A DNA stretch of 64,000 nucleotides from Bradyrhizobium sp. DOA9 (GCF_000617845.2 NZ_DF820425.1:2965725-3029724); one strand, 5' to 3'. Shown: positions 37,762 to 46,157, numbered from the stretch's first letter. Made by a program: numbers and translations. Notes: generated by a model not told the origin, from the sequence alone.

Positions 37762-38955
37762 CTAAACGATCTCTCTCGCCCGCAACCCCGCGATCTCCGC
37801 CGCATCGAATCCCAATTCGCCCAGCACCGCATCCGTATCCGCGCCGAGCTCCGGCGCCATGCGATCCAGCCGGCCGCCGCCATGGGCGAGCTTGAAGCCG
37901 CTGCCGGCAAAGCGCAGGCGGCCGTATTGCGTGTCCAGCTTCTGGATCGCACCGCGCGCCTTCACTTGCGGATGGTCGATGACTTCCTCGATCTTCCAGA
38001 TGCTGGCGCAGGGCGCCCCGGCATCCTCCAGAATCGTCTCCCATTCGCGTGCCGGCCGTGTCGCCAGCGCTTGCTCGATGATGGCGCGGAGCGCGCCCTC
38101 GTTCTCGTTGCGCGAGAACCAGTCGGCAAAGCGGGGATCTGACAGCGTATCCTCGCGGTCGAGCGCAGCCATCAGCGCGCGGTACTGCTTCTCGTTGTTG
38201 ACGGCGAGCAGGATATGGCCGTCGCCGCATTTGAACAGGTTTGCTGTAGTCCTGCGGCTCACCGCCTGATTGCCCGACAATTGTTGCCGATGGCCGGCCA
38301 CCGACCAGTCCGCGATCTGGCCCGAGAGAAACGCCAGCGTCGCCTCCAGCATCGAGACGTCGACAAACTGCCCCTTGCCGGTGCGGTCGCGCTGGTACAG
38401 CGCGCTCGACACACCGAACGCGGCCGTGGCGCCCGACAGCACGTCGCACACCGCAAAGCCCGCGCGCGTCGGCCCCGTTTCGGGATGGCCGGTGATCGCC
38501 ATGATGCCTGACAGCGCCTGCATCTTGCCGTCATAGCCGGGGCGCAGGCGGTCCGGGCCGGTCTGGCCGAAGCCCGAGACCGCGCAATAGATCAACTTCG
38601 GATTGATCGCGGACAGGGCCTCGTAACCGATGCCGAGCTTGTCCATCACGCCGGGGCGGAAATTCTCCATGACGACGTCGACGCGGCCTGCGAGCTTCTT
38701 CACGATCGCGATCGCCTCGGGCTTCTGCAAATCCAGCGTCAGGCTGCGCTTGTTGCCGTTGACGGCCTGGAACGCCGGCGCAAGGCCGCGCTCGGCCCAT
38801 TCGCGGGAGAGCGGCGTGCGGCGCATGTCCTCGCCCTCGCGCCGCTCGACCTTGACGACGTCGGCACCCAGCAGAGCGAGCTGATAGCTCGCATAGGGGC
38901 CGGCCAGCACTTGCGTGAAGTCCAGGATCTTCACGCCCTCGAACGGTCGCGTCAC
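37762..38955 (-). CDS. CaiB/BaiF family (family III) CoA-transferase
   Basis: This 397-residue enzyme transfers CoA between carboxylic acids. Seen: the N-terminal KILDFTQVLAGPYASYQLALLGADVVKVE, GNKRSLTLDLQ, ENFRPGVMDKLGIGYE, and RPGYDGKMQALSG, whose Asp142 corresponds to the catalytic Asp of formyl-CoA transferase. The later segments GQFVDVSMLEA and AGAPCASIWKIEEV are also typical. The substrate is unknown. The neighbouring GrdB-like gene starts 36 bases upstream on the same strand, so the two are probably co-transcribed. Confidence 0.9.
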   Translation of the reverse strand: MTRPFEGVKILDFTQVLAGPYASYQLALLGADVVKVERREGEDMRRTPLSREWAERGLAPAFQAVNGNKRSLTLDLQKPEAIAIVKKLAGRVDVVMENFRPGVMDKLGIGYEALSAINPKLIYCAVSGFGQTGPDRLRPGYDGKMQALSGIMAITGHPETGPTRAGFAVCDVLSGATAAFGVSSALYQRDRTGKGQFVDVSMLEATLAFLSGQIADWSVAGHRQQLSGNQAVSRRTTANLFKCGDGHILLAVNNEKQYRALMAALDREDTLSDPRFADWFSRNENEGALRAIIEQALATRPAREWETILEDAGAPCASIWKIEEVIDHPQVKARGAIQKLDTQYGRLRFAGSGFKLAHGGGRLDRMAPELGADTDAVLGELGFDAAEIAGLRAREIV

Positions 38956-38990
38956 CTCGCTCTCCCTCGGCTTATCGTTGTTGGAGAACG

Positions 38991-39920
38991 TCAGGCGGCG
39001 CGGTTGCCGCGCGCGATCTCCTTCTGCTTGTCGAACTCGGCGCGGCGGCGCGCCAGCTCTTCAGGGCTCAGCTGCGCGACATTGTTGTAGTCGAGCTTCC
39101 ACGAGGCGTCCTCGCTCCAGCGCAGCGGCGACTGCATCGTGGTCTGCGGGCCGCTCGCGGTTTCCAGCAGCCGGAGCGCGAGCTCGAGCGTCTGGGCCTG
39201 CGAGGCGATGTCGTGCGGCTTGCCGGCGGAATTGCCGAGCGGGAAATCAGAGAACAGGAAGCGCGGCACCGCGGCGTGCTCGACGATGTCCTTGGCACAG
39301 CCCATGATGACGGTCGGAATGCCGTTGCGCTCCAGGTGCCGCGCCACCAGCGCCGTCGTCTGGTGGCAGACCGGGCAGTTCGGCACCAGCACGGCGACGT
39401 CGACCTTGTCGGCGAGGCAGCGCGCCAGGATCTCCGGCGCGTCGGTATCCAGCGTGACACGATGGCTGCGGTTGGTCGGCGCGCCGAAGAAGCGCGGCGC
39501 GACTTCGCCGATCCGCCCCGCAGCGGAGGCCTTCAACAGCTGCGGCAGCGGAAACCATGTGCCGCTGTCGGTGGCCGAGGTGTGCTTGCGGTCGTAGCCG
39601 ATGTGCGAGATGCGCAGATCGTGCTCCTTCGACGTGTCGCCGTCATAGACCTGGTAGAACTTCGCAGCTCCATTATACGCCGCGCCCGGCCCCTGGTCGC
39701 CCTTGGCCGGATCGTAGGGCGCCGCGGTGGTGATGATGGTGACGCGCGATTGCGACAACGGTTTCTTCAGCGGCTGGAACGGCGCTGAGGTGTAATGCGC
39801 CCAGCGATACGGCGTGGTGTAGCCGATCGCTGCGTAATATTCGCGTGTGCGCTGCATGTAGGGAACGGGGGAATCGTAGTCGGGGGCAAAGCCGAATTCG
39901 TCCTCGCGCGGAGCAGACAT
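38991..39920 (-). CDS. GrdB/PrdB-like glycine/sarcosine/betaine reductase B family protein with Cys in place of Sec
   Basis: This 309-residue protein resembles component B of the glycine, betaine and D-proline reductases of clostridia, which carry selenocysteine in a U-x-x-C context. Here the equivalent segment reads VLVPNCPVCHQTTALVARHL, with Cys182 and Cys185 as a C-P-V-C pair, followed by a Rossmann-like GIPTVIMG. No in-frame TGA codon is present, so no selenocysteine is needed. The protein lacks the partner subunits of the anaerobic reductase. In aerobic proteobacteria its function is unknown. It precedes the CoA-transferase by 36 bases. ATG 39920 has AGGAGACGC upstream. Confidence 0.75.
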   Translation of the reverse strand: MSAPREDEFGFAPDYDSPVPYMQRTREYYAAIGYTTPYRWAHYTSAPFQPLKKPLSQSRVTIITTAAPYDPAKGDQGPGAAYNGAAKFYQVYDGDTSKEHDLRISHIGYDRKHTSATDSGTWFPLPQLLKASAAGRIGEVAPRFFGAPTNRSHRVTLDTDAPEILARCLADKVDVAVLVPNCPVCHQTTALVARHLERNGIPTVIMGCAKDIVEHAAVPRFLFSDFPLGNSAGKPHDIASQAQTLELALRLLETASGPQTTMQSPLRWSEDASWKLDYNNVAQLSPEELARRRAEFDKQKEIARGNRAA

Positions 39921-40030
39921 GGCGCGTCTCCTGTTTCTTGGTTGAGGCCAGACTAGAGATAGTTTTGGCGTTGCTCAACGGGGGAGGGAGGATGCATGTC
40001 AGAATTGCAGACGAGGACGGAGCGGCGTCT

Positions 40031-40195
40031 CTTACCCTCCCCTGGAGGGGGAGGGTCGGCTCACATTGAGCGAAGCGAAATGTGAGACGGGGTGGGGTGA
40101 CAGTCTCTCCACGTCCGATACTGCCCGAGAGGAGAGATCACCCCACCCCGCTCGCGCTGCGCGCGATCGACCCTCCCCCTCCAGGGGAGGGTAAG
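40031..40195. repeat. Long palindromic repeat with perfect 28-bp arms
   Basis: The arm at 40031-40058 (starting CTTACCCTCCCCTGGAGG) is the exact reverse complement of 40168-40195. A nested second stem pairs GGGGTGGGGTGA (about 40089-40100) with TCACCCCACCCC (40138-40149). The 165-bp element can form a large cruciform. It lies between the GrdB-like gene and the 3' end of the Nudix gene, whose stop is 5 bases away. Confidence 0.75.
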
Positions 40196-40199
40196 CACG

Positions 40200-40781
40200 T
40201 CACCTGAACACGTGCAGCGCCGCGTATTGCAGCAGCATGATCGCCTTGGCGTCGATGATGCGGCCGTCGGCGATCATCGCCATCGCCTCGTCGATGGACA
40301 GCTCCAGCACCTCGATGTCTTCGCCCTCGTGCTCGAGGCCGCCGCCGTCGCTCACCCGCATCTCGGGCTCGTATTCGGCGATGAAGAAATGCAGCTTCTC
40401 GGTGATGGCGCCGGGGCTCATGAAGGCCTCGAACACCTTGTGGACGTGGTGCAGGCGATAGCCGGTCTCTTCCTCCGCCTCGGCGCGGATGCGCTCCTCG
40501 GGCTCGGCGTTGTCGAGCACGCCGGCGGCGGCCTCGATCAAGAGGTCGTCGTAACCGCGGATAAAGGCCGGCAGACGGAACTGTCGCACCAGGACCACGG
40601 TCCGCCGCGCGAGATTGTACGGCAGCACGGCGGCGGCATTGTCGCGCTCATAGGTCTCGCGGCGCTGGGTCTGCCACTCGCCACTGGCGCGCCGGTACTC
40701 GAACGTCGTGGTCTTCAGCGTGGTCCAGCCGTCCGAGAGCACGCGGACGTCCTTGATGCGGACGCGGTCGGAAATGGTCAT
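40200..40781 (-). CDS. NudK-like Nudix pyrophosphatase
   Basis: This 193-residue Nudix protein resembles GDP-mannose pyrophosphatase NudK: TMSDRVRIKDVRVLSDGWTT-type start (here MTISDRVRIKDVRVLSDGW), a strand LARRTVVLVRQFRLPAFI, and a box AAGVLDNAEPEERIRAEAEEETGY. Compared with the consensus GX5EX7REUxEExGU, the Arg position reads Ala and the spacing is one residue short, so activity should be verified. The C-terminal part, GEDIEVLELSIDEAMAMI, matches NudK. It follows a GNAT gene by 9 bases on the same strand. Confidence 0.8.
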   Translation of the reverse strand: MTISDRVRIKDVRVLSDGWTTLKTTTFEYRRASGEWQTQRRETYERDNAAAVLPYNLARRTVVLVRQFRLPAFIRGYDDLLIEAAAGVLDNAEPEERIRAEAEEETGYRLHHVHKVFEAFMSPGAITEKLHFFIAEYEPEMRVSDGGGLEHEGEDIEVLELSIDEAMAMIADGRIIDAKAIMLLQYAALHVFR

Positions 40782-40790
40782 GGCTGGATC

Positions 40791-41237
40791 TCAATTGCTT
40801 GGCGTGGTGGCGCGGCCATCGAGCCACTTCTGGAACATCACGGAGGTCGAGAGCTCGAAGCCCAGCGAGCCGTAGAACGCGTTGGCCTGCGCGTTCTCGC
40901 GGCGGACCAGGAGCTGCAGCTTCGAAATCCCGGCCGCACGCAGCCAGTCCTCGGCCGCCGCCATGATCACCCGGCCAAAGCCGCGCTTCTGGCAATCAGG
41001 ATCGACGGCGACGTAATAGACCCAGCCGCGATGGCCGTCGTGGCCGACCATCACGGTGGCGACAATCGCGCCATTGTCGCGGCCGACCAGCACGGTGGAA
41101 TTATCGCGCCGGCGCGCCAGGGCGATGTCGGCGTGCGGATCGTTCCAGGGGCGCGTCAGGCCGCAGCGTTGCCACAGCGCGACGACGCCCTCGACGTCGG
41201 CATCATTGATCGCGGAGATCACAAGGGACGCGCTCAC
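40791..41237 (-). CDS. GNAT-family N-acetyltransferase
   Basis: This 148-residue GNAT enzyme transfers an acetyl group from acetyl-CoA to an amine. Motif A is visible as VYYVAVDPDCQKRGFGRVIMAAAEDWLR (split here as VAVDPDCQKRGFGRVIM, with the Q/RxxGxG pyrophosphate loop QKRGFGR). It is followed by LQLLVRRENAQANAFYGSLGF, typical of YpeA/RimI-like members. The substrate is unknown. The start is GTG 41237, overlapping the TGA of the upstream FAD oxidase gene as GTGA. Confidence 0.85.
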   Translation of the reverse strand: MSASLVISAINDADVEGVVALWQRCGLTRPWNDPHADIALARRRDNSTVLVGRDNGAIVATVMVGHDGHRGWVYYVAVDPDCQKRGFGRVIMAAAEDWLRAAGISKLQLLVRRENAQANAFYGSLGFELSTSVMFQKWLDGRATTPSN

Positions 41238-42661
41238 AGCACCTTCCCCGGATTCATGATGCCGAGCGGATCGATCATCGCCTTGATGGACCGCATCAGC
41301 TCGATCGCGGTCTTGTCCTTCACTTGCGGAAGCTCGTCGCGCTTGAGCACGCCGATGCCGTGCTCGGCCGAGATCGAGCCGCCCATGCGCAGCACGATCT
41401 CGAACACCACCGCGTTCACATCATGCCAGCGCGCGAGGAAATCGGCGGTGTCGGCGCCGATCGGCTGGCTGACGTTGTAATGCAGATTGCCGTCGCCGAG
41501 ATGGCCGAACGGCACCGGCCGGGCGCCGGGGATCAGCTTCACCACCGCGGCATCGGCCTCGGCGATGAAGTCGGGCACGGCCGCAACCGGGACTGAGATG
41601 TCGTGCTTGATCGAGCCGCCTTCCGGCTTCTGCGCCGCCGACATCTCGTCGCGCAGCTTCCAGAACGCACCGCGCTGGGCGAGGCTCGCCGCGATCACGG
41701 CGTCGTCGACGATCTCCTCCTCCATGGCACGGGTGAGGATCGTCTCCAGCGGCGTGCGGGCATCCTCACTCGGCGATGACAATTCCATCAGCACGTACCA
41801 GAGATGCTTCTCGCTAAGCGGATCGCGCACGTCGATGCCGTGGCGCACCGAGAAATCCACCGCCAGCTCCGACAGCAGCTCGAAGCTCGTCAGCGCGTTG
41901 GCGGCTTCGCCTTGCGCGATGGTGAGCAGCCTCAAGGCCGCCGCCGGCGATTTCAGCCCGACGAAGGCGGTCTCGACCGCCCGCGGCTTCGGAAACAGCT
42001 TCAGCGTCGCCGCGGTGATGATGCCGAGCGTACCTTCGGCGCCGATGAAGAGATTGTGCAGATTGTAGCCGGTGTTGTCCTTCTTCAGCTTCGACAGCGA
42101 ATTGAGCACGCGCCCGTCGGCGAGCACCACTTCGAGGCCCAGCGCCATCTCGCGCGCGACGCCATAGGCGAGCGCCGCGGTGCCGCCGGCATTGGTCGAG
42201 AGATTGCCGCCGATGGTGCAGCTGCCTTCGGCCCCTAACGACAGCGGAAACAGCCGGTCGACCTCGGAAGCCCTGGCTTGCGCGATCTGCAGCACCACGC
42301 CGGCCTCACACGTCATGGTATTGGAGGCGGTGTCGACTTCGCGGATCTTGTCGAGCCGGCGCAGCGACACCACCACCTCGCCATTGTGCGGCGTCTGGCC
42401 GCCGACCAGCCCGGTGTTGCCGCCCTGCGGCACCAGCGCGATGTTGTGCGCAGAGGCGAGCTTGCAGATTGCGGAGACCTCCGCGGTCGAACCCGGGCGC
42501 AGCACCAGCGGCGAGCGGCCGTGGAACAGATTGCGCTCCTCGGTGACGTAAGGCTCGATATCGCTGGGGTCGGTGATCGCGTGGCGGTCGCCGACGATCT
42601 TGCGGAATTGCTCGATCAATTCGGGCGCAAGCGGCGGGGTGGCAGGCTTGTTGATGTTCAT
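41234..42661 (-). CDS. FAD-binding oxidase (GlcD / D-2-hydroxyacid dehydrogenase type)
   Basis: A 475-residue flavoprotein of the vanillyl-alcohol-oxidase fold, close to D-lactate or D-2-hydroxyglutarate dehydrogenases. The FAD-binding half includes LVLRPGSTAEVSAICKLA, LVPQGGNTGLVGGQTP, GAEGSCTIGGNLSTNAGG and NLFIGAEGTLGIITA. The C-terminal half ends with the family's HLGDGNLHYNV, GGSISAEHGIGVLKR and IKAMIDPLGIMNPGKVL. Substrate and electron acceptor are not determined by sequence. ATG 42661 has GAGGAG upstream; an in-frame start at 42733 would overlap the sua5 gene. It heads a gene set with GNAT and Nudix genes. Confidence 0.88.
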   Translation of the reverse strand: MNINKPATPPLAPELIEQFRKIVGDRHAITDPSDIEPYVTEERNLFHGRSPLVLRPGSTAEVSAICKLASAHNIALVPQGGNTGLVGGQTPHNGEVVVSLRRLDKIREVDTASNTMTCEAGVVLQIAQARASEVDRLFPLSLGAEGSCTIGGNLSTNAGGTAALAYGVAREMALGLEVVLADGRVLNSLSKLKKDNTGYNLHNLFIGAEGTLGIITAATLKLFPKPRAVETAFVGLKSPAAALRLLTIAQGEAANALTSFELLSELAVDFSVRHGIDVRDPLSEKHLWYVLMELSSPSEDARTPLETILTRAMEEEIVDDAVIAASLAQRGAFWKLRDEMSAAQKPEGGSIKHDISVPVAAVPDFIAEADAAVVKLIPGARPVPFGHLGDGNLHYNVSQPIGADTADFLARWHDVNAVVFEIVLRMGGSISAEHGIGVLKRDELPQVKDKTAIELMRSIKAMIDPLGIMNPGKVL

Positions 42662-42677
42662 CTCCTCGTCTCTTGCT

Positions 42678-43667
42678 TCACCGCGCCACCGCGGCGCGGC
42701 GCAGCCGGTCGTTGATCGCCTCGCCCAGACCATCCTGGGGAATCGGCATCACCGCAATCGCCCGCGGCGTATTCGCATCGAGGCTGCGAAGATAGCCGAA
42801 CAGATTGGCGGCGGCTTCATCGAGATCGGCGGCGGGCGACAAATTCATCACGGCCGAGGCGGCGTCAAGACCGGGCAGGCGCTCCGGGCCGAATGCCAGC
42901 AACGCCTCGCCCGGCGCGACCTCTCGTGCGTTGAGCCGCACAAGGGCGCGCGGCGCGTAATGCGAGGCCAGCATGCCCGGCGCCAGCGGCTGGCTGTCGT
43001 CGCTCTCGGCTTCTGCGGGCGGCCGCGCCAGCGGCGCGCCGAGCACCGCCTCGATCCGTTCGCGCGACAGACCGCCGGGGCGAAGCAGCATCGGCGCGTC
43101 CAAGCAGCCGACGATCGTGGATTCCACGCCGACCGTCACAGGCCCGCCGTCGATGATCAGGTCGATCCGCCCGGCCAGGTCGCTCTCGACATGGGCAGCC
43201 AGCGTCGGCGAGACGTGGCCGGAAATGTTGGCCGACGGCGCCACCACGGCGCCGCCGAATGCGCGCAGGATCGCCTGCGCGACGGGGTGGGCGGGAATGC
43301 GGATGGCGACCGTGTCGAGGCCGGCGGTGGCGAGATCCGCCACCGGGCAGCCCTCGGTCTTCGGCACCACCAGCGTCAGCGGCCCTGGCCAGAACGCGTT
43401 CGCGAGCGCCAGCGCGCGGGCGTCAAACCGCCCGATCCGCCGCGCGGCCTCGAGGTTCGCGACATGCGCGATCAGGGGATTGAACGCCGGCCGGCCCTTG
43501 GCGGCGTAGAGATGGGCGATCGCGGCGGCATTGGCGGCATCCGCCCCGAGCCCGTACACCGTCTCGGTCGGGAACGCGACCAGCCCGCCGGCCGCAAGTC
43601 GCCGGGCGGCGGCTTCGGCGCCGGCCTCGCCAGCCGGAAAAATCAGCGTTTCAAGACCCGTTTTCAC
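42678..43667 (-). CDS. tsaC: L-threonylcarbamoyladenylate synthase (Sua5)
   Basis: Sua5/TsaC makes threonylcarbamoyl-AMP for the t6A37 modification of ANN-decoding tRNAs. The 329 residues start with the YrdC domain: GGLVAFPTETVYGLGADA (29-46), AKGRPAFNPLIAHV, WPGPLTLVV, RIPAHPVAQAIL, VVAPSANISGHVSPT and STIVGCLDAPMLLRPGGLSRE. The C-terminal Sua5 domain (about 240-329) includes APGMLASHYAPRALVRL, so this is the two-domain form. The start is GTG 43667 with GAGGA about 13 bases upstream; the frame continues open into the divergent tRNA, so a longer start is not possible. Start confidence is moderate. Confidence 0.9.
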   Translation of the reverse strand: MKTGLETLIFPAGEAGAEAAARRLAAGGLVAFPTETVYGLGADAANAAAIAHLYAAKGRPAFNPLIAHVANLEAARRIGRFDARALALANAFWPGPLTLVVPKTEGCPVADLATAGLDTVAIRIPAHPVAQAILRAFGGAVVAPSANISGHVSPTLAAHVESDLAGRIDLIIDGGPVTVGVESTIVGCLDAPMLLRPGGLSRERIEAVLGAPLARPPAEAESDDSQPLAPGMLASHYAPRALVRLNAREVAPGEALLAFGPERLPGLDAASAVMNLSPAADLDEAAANLFGYLRSLDANTPRAIAVMPIPQDGLGEAINDRLRRAAVAR

Positions 43668-43694
43668 AGGGATAAAATTCCTCAGCTCGGCCGC

Positions 43695-43723
43695 TTGCAG
43701 TGCGTCAAACCCGACGCTATAAG
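43695..43723 (+). promoter_or_regulatory. Promoter of tRNA-Pro
   Basis: TTGCAG (43695-43700) and TATAAG (43718-43723) are separated by exactly 17 bases. The -10 lies 12 bases before the first base of the mature tRNA at 43736, so transcription should start near 43730. This is a clear sigma-70-like promoter. Confidence 0.7.
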
Positions 43724-43735
43724 CCGCCTTCTTGT

Positions 43736-43812
43736 CGGAGTGTGGCTCAGCCCGGTAGAGCACTGCGTTCGGGACGCAGGGGTCGCAGGTTCGAATCCTG
43801 CCACTCCGACCA
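43736..43812 (+). tRNA. tRNA-Pro (CGG)
   Basis: A 77-nt tRNA with encoded CCA. The acceptor arm CGGAGTG (43736-43742) pairs with CACTCCG before ACCA. The anticodon stem CTGCG/CGCAG holds the loop TTCGGGA, giving anticodon CGG, which reads the Pro codon CCG. The T arm contains GGTTCGAATCC. No integrase or duplicated 3' end is seen nearby, so it is not an occupied attachment site here. Confidence 0.97.
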
Positions 43813-44186
43813 TTCTTCCAATAGATGACGTTTTCCTAAAGGCTTGGCAGACCGGCCGCCGCCGCCTTGGAACGCCCTTTTGCAACGATTTCGGGATCGG
43901 GTCCACGGCCGATTTGGCCCTCGCAGGGCGGCCTGTTGCGAAGGCATGGCTCGATCCCGAGGGGAAGCGTTGCGTGGTGGATCAGAGGACGCCGCGCCGT
44001 CCTCATGGAATTCGAAGCGCCGTCCCTTTGACGCGACCGCAATGACCTCACGAAGCGCCGCGTCCAACCGCATAGCTGTGCTCGGGATAACCGGTTGCTC
44101 TCCGGTCATGCCGACGGCTAGATGAACGCACAGTCGATCGCGCGTTCGAGAGCATGATCGGCCAATAAAAAACAGGGCTGGAAATC
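43813..44186. other. Gap between tRNA-Pro and the TctC-like gene
   Basis: About 374 bases with no credible gene on either strand. A T run (TTTTCC, 43832) follows the tRNA without a strong hairpin. The antisense frame across the tRNA is a known artefact of this tRNA class. Promoter elements for the next gene were not recognised. Confidence 0.35.
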
Positions 44187-45160
44187 ATGAACAAGAAAAT
44201 CCTCGCGCTCGTCGCAGCTTTTGGCTTCGCCGCCTGCGGGCCGGCTTGGGGGGCGTGGCCGGACGACAAGCCGATCGAGGTCGTGGTCGGCTTCGCGCCC
44301 GGCGGCGGCACCGATGTCATGGCGCGCAAGCTTCTCCCCTTTGTCGAGCGCGCGCTCGGCGGCAAGGCGAAGTTTGTCGTCTTGAACAAGCCTGGGGCCG
44401 GCGGAGAAATCGCGTTTGCCTCGATCGCACGCGGGGCGGGCGACGGCTATGCGATCGGTGTCGTCAATGTGCCCGGCTACAACTTCCTGCCGATGACTCG
44501 CAAGACCCAATACAGCACGGACGAGATTCGGCTGGTCGCACGGGTCGTCGAAGATCCGAACGTGATCGTGGTGCCTGCGAACAGCAGATTCGACGATCTG
44601 CCGGCGATCGTTGCCGCGCTTCGCAGCAAGCCGGGGTCGGTGAGCTTCGGTCACAACGGCGCCGGCACCAACGGTCACCTGGCCATTCGCATGCTCGCGG
44701 CAGCCGGGAAGGTCGAGCCCAACGAAATCTCCTACAGAGGAACGGCGGCACAGCGCACCGATCTTTTGGGCGGACATCTGGACGTCGGGATGGTCACTGT
44801 CAGCGAGATTCCCGAGTTGCACGGCACCAACAAGGGGCCACTTCGCGTCATCGCGATCCTGTCGAAGAAGCGCCTTGCAGCGCTGCCCGACGTTCCGACG
44901 GCAGAGGAGGTGGGCTTTCCGGTCATGACGACGGCGGAGCGCGGCTTTGCGGTCCCCAAGGGCGTTCCGGACGACATCGTCAAGAAGCTGGAAGCCGGGA
45001 TCGCCGAGGGCCTGCGTAGTCCAGAATACCTGACGGGTTCGCCCGGGATGAGCCGGTGATCGCCTTCATGCCCGGCGCGGAGTGGCAGAAACGCCTCGAC
45101 GACATGTCCGAAGTCCTGCGTCCTTTCGCCGAGCAGATGCGGGCAAGCGAACAGAAGTGA
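44187..45160 (+). pseudogene. Frameshifted TctC-type tricarboxylate/carboxylate-binding protein
   Basis: The reading frame from ATG 44187 encodes an exported solute receptor of the TctC (Bug) family. It has a signal peptide MNKKILALVAAFGFAACGPAWGA, then WPDDKPIEVVVGFAPGGGTDVMARKL, GGEIAFASIARGAGDGY and GHNGAGTNGHLAIRML. It stops early at 45059 after residue 290 (ending GSPGMSR). The missing end continues in another frame as DEPVIAFMPGAEWQKRLDD and stops at 45160, exactly as in full-length relatives. Loss of one G in the CCCGGG run at 45042-45047 would explain it. It may be a real mutation or a sequencing error. No tctA/tctB partners are nearby. Confidence 0.8.
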
Positions 45161-45203
45161 TGATGCTGCTCTGGCAGCCGGTTGCTGAGACTCAAAACGC
45201 AAA

Positions 45204-45229
45204 CGGCGCGGCCATGATCGACCGCGCCG
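45204..45229 (-). terminator. Terminator of the small exported-protein gene
   Basis: CGGCGCGG (45204-45211) pairs with CCGCGCCG (45222-45229). Read on the minus strand the hairpin is followed by TTTGCGTTTTGAG, a T-rich tail. It lies 25 bases beyond the minus-strand stop at 45255. Confidence 0.65.
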
Positions 45230-45254
45230 CTGTGATCTTGCGATCTGAAGGGCC

Positions 45255-45557
45255 CTAGTCCTCGTAGTCGTAGGGTGAGTAGGCCGATGCGCCCCAGCGG
45301 GGCTGGTCATAGCCGTAGCCCGGGCCCCAATAGCCGTAGGTGTTGGTGTTGTGCCAACCGCCGATGCGCTGGCATTGGCCGACGCCGGCCATCAACTGGC
45401 CGCCGCTCATGGCCGGTCCGGCGGCACCGACTGCTTCTCCAGCCGGTGGGGTGCACGGGCCGGGACCGCGTCCCGCCGCGAGGCTGGGGCTTGCAGTTGC
45501 GAGCGGCAAAATCGCGGCCAGAGTTGCGGCGACGCTCACGAGTTTCGTACGTGTCAT
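45255..45557 (-). CDS. Small exported Gly/Tyr-rich protein
   Basis: This 100-residue product has a signal peptide (MTRTKLVSVAATLAAILPLATASPSLAA, cleavage probably after SLA-A or LAA-G). The mature part has two Cys (GPGPCTPP, GVGQCQRI) and a low-complexity end rich in Gly, Tyr, Trp and Pro (YGYWGPGYGYDQPRWGASAY). Function is unknown. I chose ATG 45557 because GGAG lies six bases upstream; ATG 45569 adds METT before it. A 16-bp perfect palindrome CGTTCCGCGCGGAACG lies 54 bases upstream at 45611-45626. A terminator follows the gene. Confidence 0.65.
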   Translation of the reverse strand: MTRTKLVSVAATLAAILPLATASPSLAAGRGPGPCTPPAGEAVGAAGPAMSGGQLMAGVGQCQRIGGWHNTNTYGYWGPGYGYDQPRWGASAYSPYDYED

Positions 45558-45610
45558 GGTTGTCTCCATGTTCGAGGTTTAACGGGGGACCAATCCCTCC
45601 TGCCTGGAGA

Positions 45611-45626
45611 CGTTCCGCGCGGAACG
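45611..45626. promoter_or_regulatory. 16-bp perfect palindrome upstream of exported-protein gene
   Basis: CGTTCCGCGCGGAACG is its own reverse complement. It lies in the promoter region of the minus-strand gene ending at 45255. It could be a regulator-binding site or simply a hairpin; nothing else supports either reading. Confidence 0.3.
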
Positions 45627-45709
45627 GTCGCGTTTTCGCGAGCAAAAAAGGTTTCCGCGGGTTTCACGGAACGGCGCGAATCAGGTGAGCGCGTCATCAC
45701 GAGCGCGCA

Positions 45710-46030
45710 TCATCTGCGAGCGATCAGCACGCCGACCAGAAAGGCCACAATCAGCGACGGCAGCGGTGCGTCCCGCACCATTCCGCGGACCACGTCCTGC
45801 CAGTGCTGCTCCGGCACCAGTTTCGGTGATCGCACCTCTCGCGCGATGCCCCAGTTGGATGCGAGCTCGGCGATTTCGCTTTGCGCGAGGGGCACGCCGT
45901 CGCGGACGCGAAAGATCTTGGCCTCGGACCGTTCGCGCGGCGCGAGCAACATCAATGTCTCGACCGCGGTGCGCAGCGTCATCTCGCCGTAGCCCTGCAG
46001 CCTTACCTGCTCCTCGGGGTCGGAGGTCAT
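45710..46030 (-). CDS. Hypothetical protein with C-terminal membrane helix
   Basis: A 106-residue protein of unknown function. It has an acidic, mixed N-terminal part (RLQGYGEMTLRTAVETLMLLAPRERSEAKIF) and one hydrophobic segment at the very C-terminus (LPSLIVAFLVGVLIARR). It would be a tail-anchored membrane protein. GAGGGATTTCGC precedes the ATG. I recognise no domain. The next minus-strand gene upstream lies 128 bases away. Confidence 0.5.
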   Translation of the reverse strand: MTSDPEEQVRLQGYGEMTLRTAVETLMLLAPRERSEAKIFRVRDGVPLAQSEIAELASNWGIAREVRSPKLVPEQHWQDVVRGMVRDAPLPSLIVAFLVGVLIARR

Positions 46031-46157
46031 GCGAAATCCCTCACAGCGCCGAGCCCGCGCGCATCGGGTGCCTGCTCATGATCCTGCTCCATGCTTTGCA
46101 TGGAAATGGCCGCCACCGGGCTTGGTTCCCTGCGCACGGCGCGAATCGGCAGGCCGA

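Noticed and set aside
43736..43812. tRNA-Pro as an integration site for a genomic island
   Set aside because: No integrase, no duplicated tRNA 3' end and no shift in composition were seen within the window downstream of it.
43747..44109. Minus-strand frame across the tRNA-Pro gene encoding ...EWQDSNLRPLRPERSALPG
   Set aside because: This peptide is the antisense translation of the tRNA-Pro sequence, a well-known annotation artefact; the rest of the frame resembles nothing.
45570..45710. EcfG-type general stress promoter (GGAAC-N18-CGTT) near the 16-bp palindrome
   Set aside because: GGAAC words are present on both strands, but no CGTT lies at the required 18-19 base spacing.
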